From Panonychus citri (Eukaryota; Arthropoda; Arachnida; Trombidiformes; Tetranychidae), in the NCBI RefSeq assembly GCF_014898815.1, contig NW_026515497.1, positions 62,001-126,000 on the forward strand: a stretch of DNA of 64,000 nucleotides, read 5' to 3'. Numbering within the stretch: position 1 is the first letter of the stretch; the number at the start of each line of letters is the position of its first letter. Made by a program: the position numbers and the translations under genes. Shown in pieces: positions 38,988 through 53,660 of this stretch. The notes under the pieces were generated by a model. That model did not search any database. It had not been told where the DNA came from and saw only the letters and a list, made by a program, of their open reading frames with translations.

Positions 38988-41900
38988 CCAACCGTTAACT
39001 TTCACATGAAATTTTTGACTGTCTTGAAATTAAGTCCTAGTATATTCACGATACTGCAATTAGTATTTAAGCCAATTTAATCTCGTTATTATCCTTAGTT
39101 AGTCGTTTAACAAGTTTACCATAAGGCCAATTAATCTACTGAATGAAACGGAAAGGCACGGATTTATATATATTATAGATTTTTATGATTTTTATTGCTA
39201 TTAATTAGTCCACCTCCATCTTCATAACGTGAACATATCGCTTCAAGTTTTTTTGACATTAAGAGCCACCTCTTGAGCTCGATTCAAATCAAATGTATGT
39301 TCAAATTTGCCAGGCTGGACAAAAGTTTGTGCACAATAATATTTATCATGTAAACTGCATACCCTTCAATTAACTTTAAGATGAGAACAAAAAAATTAGA
39401 AATGATTATTCTCAAATAGTTTGTGTTGATTTCCTTGAGTAAAAGTAACAGTATAACCCTTTTTTTGGTTCAAATAATCAATATTGTAATCAGAACATTT
39501 TTCATGACAATCTAGAGTAATGATTAAGCTTATAATTCAAATTATTTTAACCTTCACAATCACAATTAAAATGTGATTCACAATTAGTCTCATCTTCATT
39601 ACAATTGACATTCACAATTTGAACATTTGGTTAATCACGTCTCTCGGGTCACAGAAAAGATTAACCAACTAAGTCGCGAGTAACAATTTGATTAAACCCA
39701 CAACAATAATCAAAACTCGTCACGTAATCAGTCAACACAAAACGAATGGTAATTTGACAATTATTAGGCAAGAAAATTACAATCAAATTAATCATTTCAT
39801 CATTCAATCATTATCCTGTTGACATAATCATCATTAGATTGAATATAAATTGCTTCTAATTAATTTGTGTCATTAGATTTACAATTTAATTTGATTAAAG
39901 ATATTGAGCTTAAAAGTTGGCCTTTGATTAGGTTGATATCATGTAATTAGTGAATGATACAGCCCAATCATAGCACATTAATAAAGTATTACTCTCACTT
40001 ATCGTCGTTGGAAATCATATTATTTGATCAAAATGAATTAATTCAATTGAAGGATTTTGTATTTAGATTTTAATAAAGTGTCTTCGATAAAAAAAACTTA
40101 GATGAATGTTAATTGAAAGATTTAATTGTTCAAAGTTTTGTTTACACAAGTATTTAATACAATAAGCCCTTAGGGTTAGGCTAATTTAACCTTGAATTAA
40201 TAATATAATTAAAGATCACAAGCCAATCTCATATTTTTATCACTGATGAAATTATCGTATATTTTCATGCTGATTAAATATTCAAATTTGATTTGATTTG
40301 ATTAAAGTAAATGAATAGTTTAGTGAGATTAAGAGATTCCATTTAATTTGATCCATAAGATTACAATTACAGATCACGACTACAATTAAACGTTATCATT
40401 GATAAGCTACACCTAGAAATTAAAATAAAGCACAACAACAATCAGCTTAATCAATTCATTGTAAAAATATTGAAGCTAAGGTTATGAGAGAGAGAAGTAA
40501 ATTTATTCATTTGTTAACCAATTTGATCATAAATGTTCAATGAGAAATCACACTTAAGTGTAATTCAATTGATATGAACAAGACAAATGAGAATTTGATT
40601 GTAATTAAATTGTTTGGATAAGATGAATGGGTAAAAAATATTCAATTCATTTCTCACCAAAGTTTTTTTCCCGCCACAAACTATTGCTGTTTCCTTCCTG
40701 TATTTGATTGTTCTGATGATTTCATCAAGTAATTATATTTATCAATCATAATCCTAGCGATTAAACAAATTGAACATCAATAATTGTAATTACCACAATC
40801 ATAATAATAAATATTAAATCACTGTCAACAATTCAAGGTGATCAATCAGTAATTCTGGTGGATTAACTTTTCCAAATAATCAGTGAATACATATTGATGA
40901 AATTAAATTACCTGAATTAAATGGTCTGGTTATCATTGAATGTCTCGGACAAGTTTAATTGTTGAAAATGATTATCAAACAGAAAACAATTGATTTTCTC
41001 ATGATTGATATTTTCTGACCTTTACCTAAAAGTTTAAGCATCGGATTATCTTTACAATTGTTGATTGTTGATTGTTAAAATTAATATTCACAATCTGTGA
41101 ACTAAATCATAATCGTCAAGATTAAATATTAATATAAATTACTCGCCACTAAATGGTTGGTATTGAGTAAAGTAAATTTGATGATAACTATCAAGATTCT
41201 GAATCAAGTTTATTGTTGATGATGAGTCTTGAGATATTAATAATAATAATAACTATCAACTAATTGTGAATGATTAACTCAGCTTGGGTCCATTGCATGA
41301 CTTATTTAACCTTCAATTGATAAACTTGATTCACTTTCTCTTTGTTTAATTTAGTTTTAATTGTCTTAAAAAACCCAATTTTAACCAACAAAAAGTGTTC
41401 ACTATTGTATCTTTATGGATCATAATGATTATTAAATTGTTGTTATTTGTACATATTCACACACAATCAAATCAAGGTTCCGTTTTCAATGTCCTTGACA
41501 ATTTAATGGTAATAATGGTAATAAACACAATCTAATAGCCAACAATTTAAGTGGAATGATTAACAGTTAATTGTTTAATTGATAAATACTATGTAATAAC
41601 ATGTGAGAAAAAGTGAATTTTTCTTTTCGTAACAAGATTAACAATTAACTTTAATCATGATTGACAATTTAAACTTCAGGAAAAATTGAACAGTTTTATT
41701 AATTGTTTGTCTTGATTAGCAGTTGATTTTAATCATCGTCATTGTCAGTTTTTAGTTTGTTGATTAATCTTCAAACTGTTTTTATTTATTGAGAAATTTA
41801 ATTGTCCTGTCAATTTATTAACAGTTAAATGAAACAAAAAATTTTATTCAAATCTTTCAACTCATGATCAAGTTAATTGATATATTGATCAAGTTAATCA

Positions 41901-44900
41901 AGTCTTGATTAGTGAATCAAATTGATTACAATTTGGTTCATCATTTTCATAGTTAATCGTGGCGAGTAATTGTCTTGATATCCTTGTTGATTGCTTTCAT
42001 GGTCAATTATTAATTTATATCAATATCACACCAGCAATCAACTTAAATCAGTAGTTAATGTCCTTAAACCTAAAGACAATTAACTTGATATATTGGAATG
42101 ATTATTTAACAATCAATAAGAAATAAATCTGATCAACTAATTTCACCAGTACTTTACAAGGCTAAATTGTGAAAATTGATTTGATTAGTTGAAAATTTCT
42201 CACAATTATTGATCAATTCAATTTTTTTCTTAATCAAGTGGTTCATATGTAGATTTAATTGTTTTGCGAATTCACTGATCGTGATTATTGATCAAGTCTT
42301 GGGAAAAGTTTTAATTTAATCAGAAAATATTGTAATTGATTCTAATTAGAAGCTAATGAACGAAGAAAAACTTATTGGTAAAGGTAAATTTTATGCTAAT
42401 TGTTTCAATTATTTTAATTTTAAGATAATTAGTATTAAATTGTAAACAATTATTTCTACTTATTAGCATAACAGTAACAATTTTTCATTGAATTTCCAGT
42501 TGTATCTTTTAGTATACGTTCCCAATCAATCAATCAATCAATCAAAGATTATTGATTAACAGAAAGAAAGAAAAAAAAGTTAATTAAAGTGTCAATTGCT
42601 GTATCATTAAGGGATAATCTTGAGGATGAAGATAACAGTTAAAGGAGTAAAGTGACTACAATTAAAATTATATGAACTTTATTTATCTATCATTCTCTCT
42701 CTCCATTTATAACGGAATTTGACAAATTGTTGTTAAATTGAACAACCAATTTAAATTTCATCTGAAAGGTTAAACAATTAACTATTAATTTTCTGGTTTG
42801 TTGTTGTTTTTCACCTTTGTTTTCATTTTCTAAATTGTTTGTCCATTTACACGTTATCAAGATAATTAATAAAAGCTCAACTCACAAGGTAAACAATAAC
42901 AACAAGTGAAAACAACAATTAAAGGTCATCATCTTAATTATCAATGATTATGAAGAGAAAGAGTTAAATGATTAGACAATTAACTAACTTAGCTACTTAA
43001 TCATCTCAAAAGACATTCAGATTACAAAAGACACGGAGACAATGAAGAGAGAGAGAGAGGAACGACATGTAACATTAGCCTACTACAAGCGGTCAGCAAA
43101 TTCAACTAAAATGGTGGACAAGGAAACGGAAGGTAATCAGATTAAGCACAAGGTCTAAAGGTAGGGTCACTTTATGATGATGACACTTGAAAGAAAACAA
43201 CAAAATGAAGGTTTGAATTAGAAGAGTAAACAAAATCAATTGACCATTTCTTACAATCAAATTAACTCCTTCACCTTTAATACCTGGAAAGAAAACAATT
43301 TACATCAATTTATTGGTAAACTAAATGAGTACAGTTGAAGATTACAATTAATTTAATTGCTCATAGTCAATTATTCTCTTAAAAGGTAAATCAGCTAATT
43401 ATTTACGCTAAAGAATGAAATCTTTAAACAATTAACTGATTGGTCTCAATTGAATGGAAAAATTGTCGCCATCTCTTATTTAAACTCATCTCTAATTGTG
43501 AGAATTGATTTAATTGTTGTTCGGATTCAATATGACAATTGATCAATATTCTTAATTTGGTAAGATCAAAAATCAATTTGAAATATAAAATCAGGTTTAA
43601 TTTGATTCCGGAAAATTTAGACTTGATTGTAAATTAGTTATTGCGATTCATCGTTTAGACAATCAACGATTTTCTATCATAATAATACAATCAATTGTCT
43701 GCCATTTAATTGTAATTTATGAATGAAAATCAAGTCACTAATCATCAAGTTGATGAATTGATGTTAATTGGGTTGATTGTTAACATATCAAGATCAAAAT
43801 TTAATGTATTTTTAACATACATGGAATTGAAACAACAATAATCGTAATTAAATTAAATAGCAAATAATCAGAATCAAAGCCTACTATAACAATCAATTAA
43901 CACACCTACAACAATTAACTGCTGATGATAATCTAAAAAAACTCCTAATAAGCTAAATTGAATAACTTTTGTCTAAATTTTGTTAACAATCAAATTAAAA
44001 TGTCTGAATAGTAATTTGATTAACAGTTTAAGGATTGATGTTTTATTGGTGTAATTATTGATCATTATCGTATTTTTATCATCACTAACTTGATTAATTG
44101 ATCAACTTAGTAAACGAGTGGTACTAATTAAATAAACGATAAGTATTTGATAAACAATTAAGTTTAGGATTGAGTAAAATTCAGTGAGAAGTTTAAATTA
44201 ATCAAATTTTATCAAAGGTTAATTGTGGTAATAAAAGACAAAGTTTAAAATTCAATGAAAAACAAGAATAACGATAAACAATTAAATCTAATGAAGAGGA
44301 AAATTAAAAAAATCAACGTTGGCAATTGTAAATTGCTGCTTAATTGTTGATGATGATGATTAAAAACAACAACACACAAGGTAAACATTGACCTACTTAA
44401 AATTGTTGTACCATTTATGTTTAGTAAATTGTTGATGATTAAAAAAACTGCGATTCTTTAATTGTTAATTGTTGGAGAAAAAGTTAATAAGATAATATTC
44501 AAAGTTGATTTGATTTCTGATGATCAACCCTGAATTTTTGATTATCTTGTTATTGATGTATCTTTTGAATTAATACACAAAAGATCATGTAATTTGTTGA
44601 TTATCCTTATTTCTTACTTAATGATTAACATTATCGTTATTGTTGATTATCATGATTATCATTAAAGTAAACAAGTGATTAAAAGTGAATGTGTAACATT
44701 TTAATGTTAACATGATGATCCTTGTTTACTTGTGTTGATGTTTCAATTTTTCATCCTTATTATCATAATCATCTCATTTCAACAGTTGTATCATCATGGT
44801 GCTAATAATCACCATGAATTACTCTGATTTATATATATGAATATCATTATCAAACTGAATTTCTCTCACTCTCTCTTTCTCACAGTTCTCACATATCTCT

Positions 44901-47900
44901 ATACATACAATTATCTTCCTTTCATTGATTCTTAAAAATTCTAACTCAATCACATTTTCCTCTTTTACTATTACTAATCGGCTTTTCCATTCAATCATTT
45001 CTTCACCTCTTCCACTAATCCTTCTTGAAGATTATTATTCTTGACAATTGAGTCTACATATTGTTAACTTTAAGATTATACCTCATCTTCATTGATAATT
45101 GATCAAAGTATTATTAATATAATTGTTGATTCATTGAACAATAAGCGAAATCTTTTTTTCACTTGACCGTTATCATCAGTTGATATTCATTCATATCACT
45201 GAATTACATGAAATCAAGAGGGAAAAGTTTTCCTTTCTACTTTTCATTGTATTCTTACCAATGCTGGTCAGTTTGTTGTCATTTTTTTTTCCTTTCTTGT
45301 TTATTATCAGTATCGATTTACTTCCGGTTGTCAGCTGATCAATCCAAGACTTATCTTTTCTATTTCCTTCTTTCATGCTTCCATTATGTTTTACATTTTG
45401 TAATTAATTGTACACGAAACTTTTTTAACTTGACTTAATGTTCATCAGAATTATAATCTATTCATCAATATAAACAACAATTCAGCAAAAAGAATGATAA
45501 ATGCACATGATTATGTTTGTATTCAGTTTCTCAAAAGTATTAGTAATTCATTTATAGTGGATATAGCTGGACTCGTCGATATTTCTGGAACAAAGTCCCT
45601 CGAAGCAAAATGATGTTCGTGGTACAGAATTTAGCTCAAAACAAAGAACTTTTTTAAAACTTTCTTGGAACAAAATTCGAATGATATTGCTATTGGAACG
45701 ATGACTTTCGAAATGACCAGTTTGACAAAAGTAAATTACGAGTCAAAAAAGTCATTAATCACCTCTCATTCTTATAATTTATTAGTTTAATTGCTAACTA
45801 TCAATACTTATGCTTAATTGAAATGATTAATTCAAATCGTCAAACAACAAAAATCGTTGGTGGTTCTGAACATATCGGTTTCGATTGATCATCAGGCCAC
45901 TTCCACCATAGAATTGTTCAATAAACTTTATATTGATATTATTGATATTTTATATTGAGTTCTAACTATTATTTGAATTAAAAGTAGCTCATAATTAGTT
46001 AATTTGCCGATTGTTTCAACAATTTGATTGGCTGAGCTGTTTTTACAGAATTTCATATTTCAATTTTCAAGTAAATAAAATAAAAGCAAAACTAATTGAG
46101 GAATTAATTAAAATTATTATTACATTAGAGGCATAATGATGAGTAACAATTAAAAATCAGAATCTTAATCACTTTCACTTTTTTTTAATCTAAATAAACA
46201 ATCAACATCTCATAAAAATGTTAATTGTTGAGATAGTTTTCCCTGCTTATTTAAATGATTCATTTTTTTTAAGGTGTGATAATTATTAACTTTGATGAAA
46301 CCATTACAATAAAACACAATTTGATTGTTTTTAATCAGATAATGATGATTACTGTATAATCAGTAACAATTAACTTTCTCCACAATCGCCAGTGATCAAG
46401 CTAATCAAGCAATTAAATCTGTAAAGATGAGAATAGATGAAGATGAGGAAAAAAATAACAGAAAACCCGTTAATTAGGTTAACACACAAAAAGGCGTTAA
46501 ATTGTAACAAACTAATTAGTTAAACTAATATCGCAAAGTTGACCTGAGATTTACAATAGTATACATTTCGTTAAATTAATACAATGATAGGTAACAACAT
46601 AAGGTAATATAATTATTAATACCTGTACGAATACATTACCTGTAGTAATATGATGAGAAAAATGATGGTCAAATTAATCAGGAGAATAAAAGAAAAGTGA
46701 GAAAAAATAATGATGGCAGTGATTAAGGTAAATGTTGAGACAATTTCGAGAGAAAAAAAAAACTTTTCTCAATCTGTATGAGAGAAACAAAAGATTTTCG
46801 ATAAGATTTACTTGTTCAACAAAGTTCTGAAATTCAGTTACCCTCTAACTTGGTGAATAATTGGAATTTGTGTGTGTCTTTGCTGTCAAACAACAATGGA
46901 AAATGATAATTAATGGTGATCATGGTTAAGATAATTAAGAACTCATTAGTTTTCTGAATACCTTAAAGGTGTAAGAAAAAAAGTTCTAGTGACCTTAACA
47001 TGATATTAGTTTGAATAAAAATAATAATAAGGAACTGGAAAAACTTTCTGAAAAAAAGGTAATGTCTTGTCCATGTTTGCCTATCAGGTCTAATGATCAG
47101 TGTTGTTGTTACATTTAGTGTTGGTTATGAATAATTAATCTATTGATTAACCTTGGTGTAAACCGTTAATTGTATTAATAGACAATGAATAATGTCCTTA
47201 AATCTCAAGAGATGAGGAGGAGGCTAAAGAGAATGAGAAAGAAGGAAGATGAAATGAGAGAGAGAGAGAGAAGATGATATTCTCAATGGCACTTTCTATT
47301 AGCTCAGAATTTCATATTGTTTTTGTGTGTGGTAATTAAAAAAGGTGGAAATAAAGTACAAGAAAAATGATTCGTATGTAGATTTGGATAATAATGAAAA
47401 TTATGTATATTAACAGGAGTACGAATTTTGTTACCGAGAATTTAATTATTACAAACACACATAGAAAAGGGTCAATGACGATCATTTTAATTACCTGTTT
47501 CATGGTCAACACCTACTCGTTGTAAACGGAAAGTACAGTTAGTAAACAAAACAAAAAATAACATAACGTCATTCGAGACGAGATTGTTAGTTGAAGTTAT
47601 CAACAATCAACATAATCATCTTTATTTGTTATTGGCACAATCAAAATGTAATCCATTTCCAGCTATCATTTTATTATTATGAAGGAAAATCATCATCATC
47701 AACCTACTAAAACTGATTAAAGTTGTGAATTTAATGATTATTTTTTTTTACTGTATAATAAGTGATGATGATGATAATGGTAATCGTTGTTGATGGATAA
47801 ACTGATTGTTCAACGATTAATGATAATGACAATCAATGACAGACAAACACTTGAGATCGAGAAGGAATTAAATGTTAATTATTTACTATCAATATTTAAA

Positions 47901-48725
47901 TGATCAAGAACAATAGTAAAACTCTGATGATCTAAAAGATGTGAGTGTATATTTGAAACGGAAGAGAAATCGTCATCATTATCATCTTCTTGATTACTTC
48001 ACAATATCATCATCATGATCGCTAATTGTGAGTCAATTTGTTGATTATAATTGAAAAAAAAAGGTTGACCCTCGACTATTAATTACGAAACTACGTTATT
48101 ATTACATAAGTGAAACAAAACTTTTCTTTTCTCGGCGAAAAAAACTAGTTAATTGTTAGTCTTGATATTAATTATCCAAGATAGATGATCATGATCTCCC
48201 CATGTTCTGAATTTATTAAGATTTCTAGTGATTTAATTTTTTAATTTCGTACTTATAATGAATTCAATAGTTATCTAGATGCAGTTGATTGTTGCTTGTT
48301 AATTTAATTCGTTCTTTGTTTTGTCTGGATAAAAAAAGATACACAGAATTTATAATTAACTTAATTTTCTGAGATTATACATTTTCTCATTATTGTTGAA
48401 AACAATAGATTATTTTGAGTCATTCAACTTTTTTAGTTAATTGTGATTAACGAGAAAGATTGAGAGAGTTACAATGTAATATATTATTCAGGATTGTTTC
48501 AATCCAATTGGTTTTTCATTATTCAGCATCATGGTCATTTCAATTATCGTCCAGTAATTCAATTTTTAGGTTGATTTGGTTGAGATTAAATTGTTCTGGC
48601 CTCAGAGTATGTAATGATTATCAATTTAATGATATAATAGTAAACAATAATTAGAGGAAAATGTCTTATTAATGACAAATATAATGATGATTACGGTCAG
48701 AAAGGGACAATTGTAATCGTGGTGG

Positions 48726-48748
48726 AAGAGAGAGAGAGAGAGAGAGAG
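48726..48748. repeat. (AG)n microsatellite
   Basis: About 11 perfect AG units. Confidence 0.9.
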
Positions 48749-51096
48749 ATGAATTGACCAAAAGTGGTCAATTTATCAAAAGTGATTGAGAATGATTGAT
48801 GGTGGTCAAGAAGAGTCTCTCACTCTCTTCTTCTAATTGATTAGATTTAATTGATTCCAAATTACATGAAATAATTTAGAAGCGACTAAATTACAAGAAA
48901 ATTGGAAAATATTTCCTAATCTAAATGATAATCACAATCGAAATAAAAAAAGAGGAGGATCAATGGATAATTGCTCGATGGGTTACCAGTGAATACAAGG
49001 TATTCTCAAGTACTAATTGGATACCCCAATGATGGTGATTATGATGGCGAAAGCAAGAAGCAGGGAAAATCCCTTTCGAAATGTGATAGAGAGAAACGAA
49101 AAAGTAATAACTTCGTCTATGATTAACTTGGGAAAATCCTCTGAAACAAACTGGACATTTACTTACAGAAATGACCCAAGATAGTTGATTATTAATACTA
49201 TTATCCAATGACTAGAAAGTAACACTAGTGATTTAAGTGAGTAGAAATCACAGTTTTCACTTCGTTGTTACTTTCTGACGACGATAATGATGATGTTGGG
49301 TGAAACTGAATTATATGTATTGTTTGCTTGGAAAAAAATAGGAGATCACCTTGAATCAGATTTTCGGCAAAGGCTTGGAAATCTGAGTGAAACAACAAGT
49401 GAATAATATTATCATGTAAATCAGTAAGATGATGATGATTACGATCATCATGATAAAGAAAAGGGAAAGGAAGCGTGAGAATTGATGATTAAAAAAATAA
49501 GACAAATCGTTGTTATTGTTGTTGTTTCATTTTGTTGATGATGATGTTGTTGTGTTTTCCATATCGTAACTGGCGAGATTTAATTGTTATCTTGGTTTTT
49601 TAATTCATCGCCGAGCCGACGATTGATGGTTACGTGTTCATGATAATTACGATCCAATGAAGTTTCCTCAGTCTTAACCAATGGCGATGATGCCACCCAA
49701 CAATTAACTCCAAATATCATAATCACACATCATAAACCTTGGAGTTGATTAATCTACCTGGTGTATGATAAGAGGGGGTTGTAAGGTAATTAGCTCATGA
49801 TTATATCGTAATCGAACAGAAAAATTGTTTGATTAACTATTTTACTAATTATTAATTTGAACACCTTGAGATTAACACCCAACAGTATTAGAATTAAACT
49901 TTGATGATTAAGATTAAGTCTTAACAAAACTCAAATTATGATTAATCCATTCAGAGTTTTCATCGTTTGTTGTTGTTTAATGAAAAAATAATATTTTGAA
50001 TGAGATTTTTTTTGTTACTTTTACAATTAGTGTGAGTAAAGATTAAGACAATTAGCTAATTTCTTCAATTAATTAATGAGCAGGAAAAGTTAATAATGAA
50101 GAAAAACAATGTTAACATTAGAATGACAAAAGACCTTCAGCATCTTTTGTTATCATTTTCTCTTCTTGTTTCTGGTCATCATTTTTGTTGACCATTTGAA
50201 AGAAAAATAAAGAAAGAACGAAAAGAAAAAATGATCGAAAAGATTAAAAGATTATCATTTATATGTATTATTCATACGTAGAGTTGTTGATTAAAGTGAA
50301 TGAATTGATTAGTTATTCAAGATTTTTATTGATTAATTGTTTTGATGGTCGATTAACTTTACCGATAGTTGAGCTTATAAAACAAAGAAAAAGGTGACCT
50401 TTCATTTGTACTCCTATCGATTAGATGATTATAATCACCATGAGTTGTTTAAGTTGATTTGAAATCACGAACTGTCAGGAAAATGACCATTGAAAACTAA
50501 GGTCATTCCGAACGACCGTCACTCGAGTTTTATATTTAAACCTCAAACTCATTGATAAAGTTGATGTTTCAGTCGATCAATGATAGATAATCCTATCTTT
50601 TTATCCTTGAACATTTATTAATCCATATCTTCGTAATCGCGTTAAACTTTCCACGGTTAAGATAATTTCCAGGTAATAACGCAACCAATTTGTATATCTA
50701 AATCTACCTTTCATCATCTACTGTTAATCATCATCATGGATAGAGTACAATGGCTACAAACACCTACATTCAGAGTAAGAGAAAAAGAAAGAAAGAGAAG
50801 ATGGAAAAACGCAAAAAAAAATTATCGTTGTTATTGTGAGTCTAAGATGAATTTTGTCCTCCATTGATTATAATTGTTCATTGTTGAGAATCAAGTTTTC
50901 TCATCATCATCATAATCATTCAATCTTCATGTTACTTTATCTTATTATATTTTTCTCTCATTCTTATCTTCTTCTTTAATTCTCTTTCTATCTTATAGAA
51001 GGTAAGATGAATCTCATACCTAAACGTAATTTTCGTGGTTGAATATATTTTTTTCGCAGTTCGGGAGAAAGAGGCTTATTCGTGACTGGAAGATAA

Positions 51097-51099
<3 letters not shown>

Positions 51100-51127
<28 letters not shown>
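51100..51127. repeat. (GA)n microsatellite
   Basis: About 14 GA units. Further GA-rich runs follow at 51310-51340, shortly upstream of the chitin-binding protein gene, where GAGA-type promoter elements are plausible. Confidence 0.85.
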
Positions 51128-51131
<4 letters not shown>

Positions 51132-51571
51132 CGCCTTCTCGACAGGTAAATGAATGAAAGGAAGATGAGAACGAAGATGTAAGAGTGAGTGGCGAAGAGG
51201 ATTAAGAGAGTGAGAAGAGAAAGTGGATGAAGATGAAAACGAAAGTAGAAAAAAGAGGAAGAGCAACCCCCTCGTTTAGAAAATGAAAGAGAAAGTGAGT
51301 GAGTGAGAAAGGAAGAGAGAGAAAGAGAGAGAGAGAGATAAAGTGTAATTAATCAATGGACTCACTCTTTACCTGGAAAAGTTTTAAAGACTTTGAGAAT
51401 CTCCTTCGAGTTGTGATCAGTTAGTGTCTTGTCTTTGGTTCCATTAGGTCAATGGATTAGACTTTCTTCATTGGAACAATCAGTTTTTGTTGATCAAATT
51501 TATTCAGTTCGTTAATTTTTTATTTTGTGTTCTTACCTGAGATTACCTAAACTTCATCGAGTTAATTCACA

Positions 51572-53184
51572 ATGTTCATTAAATCATCTTTCGTTTTATT
51601 ATTTATTTTCGCTGCTGTTTCAGCCCAATCGGTTAGTTTGAATCCTTTCATCTCTTTTCAGATTCTTTTTCTCTGAAATTCTAATATTGTATTTTCTTTT
51701 TTTTCCTTTTTTATTCTGTTACATCCAACATTGTCCATTCTTCAATCATCTTGATCGTCTAAATCGCTTTCATCTTTATTTTTCTGGACCTTTGAATTAT
51801 CTTTGGAAACTTTTTGTTTGATTAACGATCTCCAATCGAGTAGAATTACAATTCTGGTCGATTCGAGCAACAACAGCAACAAGATCGAGGTTATGATGGA
51901 TCAACTTCAACTGGATCTCAACAAATCCAAGAAGGTGAACGAGCCCCAGCTCCCAATTCTGTCGAAGGTGAAGCGGGACCTGAACCACCAGCACTAGTAC
52001 CTCAAACTAGTTTCACTTGTGATGGTAAACCTTATGATCCAGGAATGTACGCTGACATGGAAGTCGCTTGTTCCGTTTATCATATGTGTTTCAACGGTCG
52101 AAAAGAATCTTTCCTCTGTGGAACTGGAACTATGTTCAATCAAGAAATTTTATCCTGTGATCATCCTCAGAACGTTGATTGTTCAGCTTCACCAAATTTC
52201 TACAATGCCAATGAAGAATTAGGTAACAATTTAAAATCTTATTACTCCTTCAAATCTCCAATTTCATTCTCTTCAAACTTTGCTAACTAATTTGAATTAT
52301 TCTTTAATCATTTAGGAAAACCTGGTGCTGAACCCGCTCCTGGCTCTCAACCAGCTCCTCGTCCTCGACCACCACCACCAGCCGCTAACAGACCAATTCC
52401 TCAACGACCAGTTGTCAGCGGAGGTAAGAGTGTTTTTTTTTCTTCGGTTAAAATATTGCTCAAAACTTTATTCTGATTAATATATTTTTGCTCATTAGCT
52501 CCACGACCCCTTCCACGACCAGCCCCAGTCCAACGACCAATCCCAGCTCCACGACCTCAAGTACAAGGTCCAAATTACGGTTCAGGAGCAACTGACCAAA
52601 CTACTGACTTTGAAGGTCCACAACAACCAGACTACCAAGAACAAGTTCAACCAGCACTCCCTGCCCTTCCTGCCCCAGCCCCAGCTCCTGCTCCACGACC
52701 AAGTGGAAAGGTTTCCCCACCACAAGCTCCCCGACCAGCCCCAGCTTACCGACCTCCTGCACCAGCAGCTCCACGTCCCATCCCTCGGCCAGCCCCAGTT
52801 TACCGTCCACCCTCACCTGCTCAAGTCCCATCATACAGACCAGTCCAACAACCAGCCCCAGCTCCAGCTTACCGACCAGTTCCAGCTCCAGCTCCAGTTC
52901 CCTCATACCAACCCGCTCCAGCTCCAGCTCCAGTTAGACGACCAAGTAAAACTTCACCACGAGTAAGTATATTTACCGAATCAAGAGTCACAATAATCTA
53001 AATGAAATCATCTTACCAACAGAGACCCGCTCCCCAGCCAATCCCACCTCCAGTAGTCCAAACTACCGATGAGGAACCAGATTACGAGCCAAGTTCAGTT
53101 TACTATTCCCAAGAACTGCCAAAACAACAACAACGATCAAGATACGCCGTCTCTTCAAGAAGATGGAATCAATATCGTTCATAA
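51572..53184 (+). CDS. Secreted chitin-binding (CBM14) protein with Pro/Ala-rich tail, CPAP1-like
   Basis: A cuticle or matrix protein expected to bind chitin outside the cell. Five exons (51572-51631, 51844-52222, 52316-52423, 52499-52962, 53023-53184) join in frame to 390 residues. Exon 1 is a signal peptide (MFIKSSFVLLFIFAAVSAQS). After a Gln-rich linker, one peritrophin-A domain lies at about residues 80-135. Its six cysteines are in the order of type-2 chitin-binding domains (FTCDG, VACSVYHMC, FLCGTG, LSCDH, VDCS). The remainder is a proline-rich tail with many PAPAP, APRP and AYRP units, as in extensible cuticle proteins. One CBM14 plus signal peptide fits the CPAP1 class of arthropods. 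Confidence 0.85.
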
Positions 53185-53660
53185 ATCACTGGAAAACCAA
53201 TCAAATAATTAACAGAATTTGTTAACAAATTGCCAAGTGTTGAAAATTTTTTTTCTTCCAAACGAATTCAGATTAACTTTTTTTCTCTACCTGTGTGAAT
53301 TTCTCATCATTTATCTTCCTGTTAAATGACCAATACTCTTAGTTTTACTCAGAAATTATTTTAATCACCATCAAATTTTTGTGTACAATTTGTTAATTCA
53401 AATCAAACATTCAATCGGTTTAATTTTCAATGTTCCGAAAAATTAAACGATGATTGATTAAAACTCAATCTAAGATGATGTATTAATCACCAACATCTCA
53501 TAAAAATTAAATTCTTAATAAAGATTTTTACATTTCTTTTTCTACCAAACAATTAACTTTCAATTTTCTTTTAATAGATCGAACAATTTTCATCTTTTTT
53601 CTGAAAGTTTAATAATAATAATCACAATTAATGAGATGAGATTCGAATCTGTTCCGACAA
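53185..53660. other. Intergenic between convergent genes
   Basis: 3' flanks of the chitin-binding gene (AATAAA at about 53517) and of the IFT54 gene. Nothing else seen. Confidence 0.4.

Larger units (their letters stand above)
38988..51571. other. 12.6 kb without recognisable genes
   Basis: Strongly AT-rich sequence dominated by (T)TGATTAA/CAATTAA-type words. I find no ORF above noise, no RNA gene and no transposon ends. Simple repeats occur at about 42525-42545 (CAAT)n, 48726-48748 (AG)n, 51100-51127 (GA)n and about 51310-51340 (GA)n. It may be regulatory DNA or introns of a gene whose exons I cannot recognise. Confidence 0.4.

Noticed and set aside
45191..45438. Overlapping ORFs on both strands in the gene-poor region
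   Set aside because: No motif, no promoter or splice context; AT-rich chance frames.
50988..51266. 92-codon minus ORF
   Set aside because: Runs through the (GA)n microsatellite; Ser/Leu-rich by composition only.
52601..52966. Two ORFs overlapping the chitin-binding protein tail
   Set aside because: Shadows of the repetitive CCA/GCT codons in other frames.
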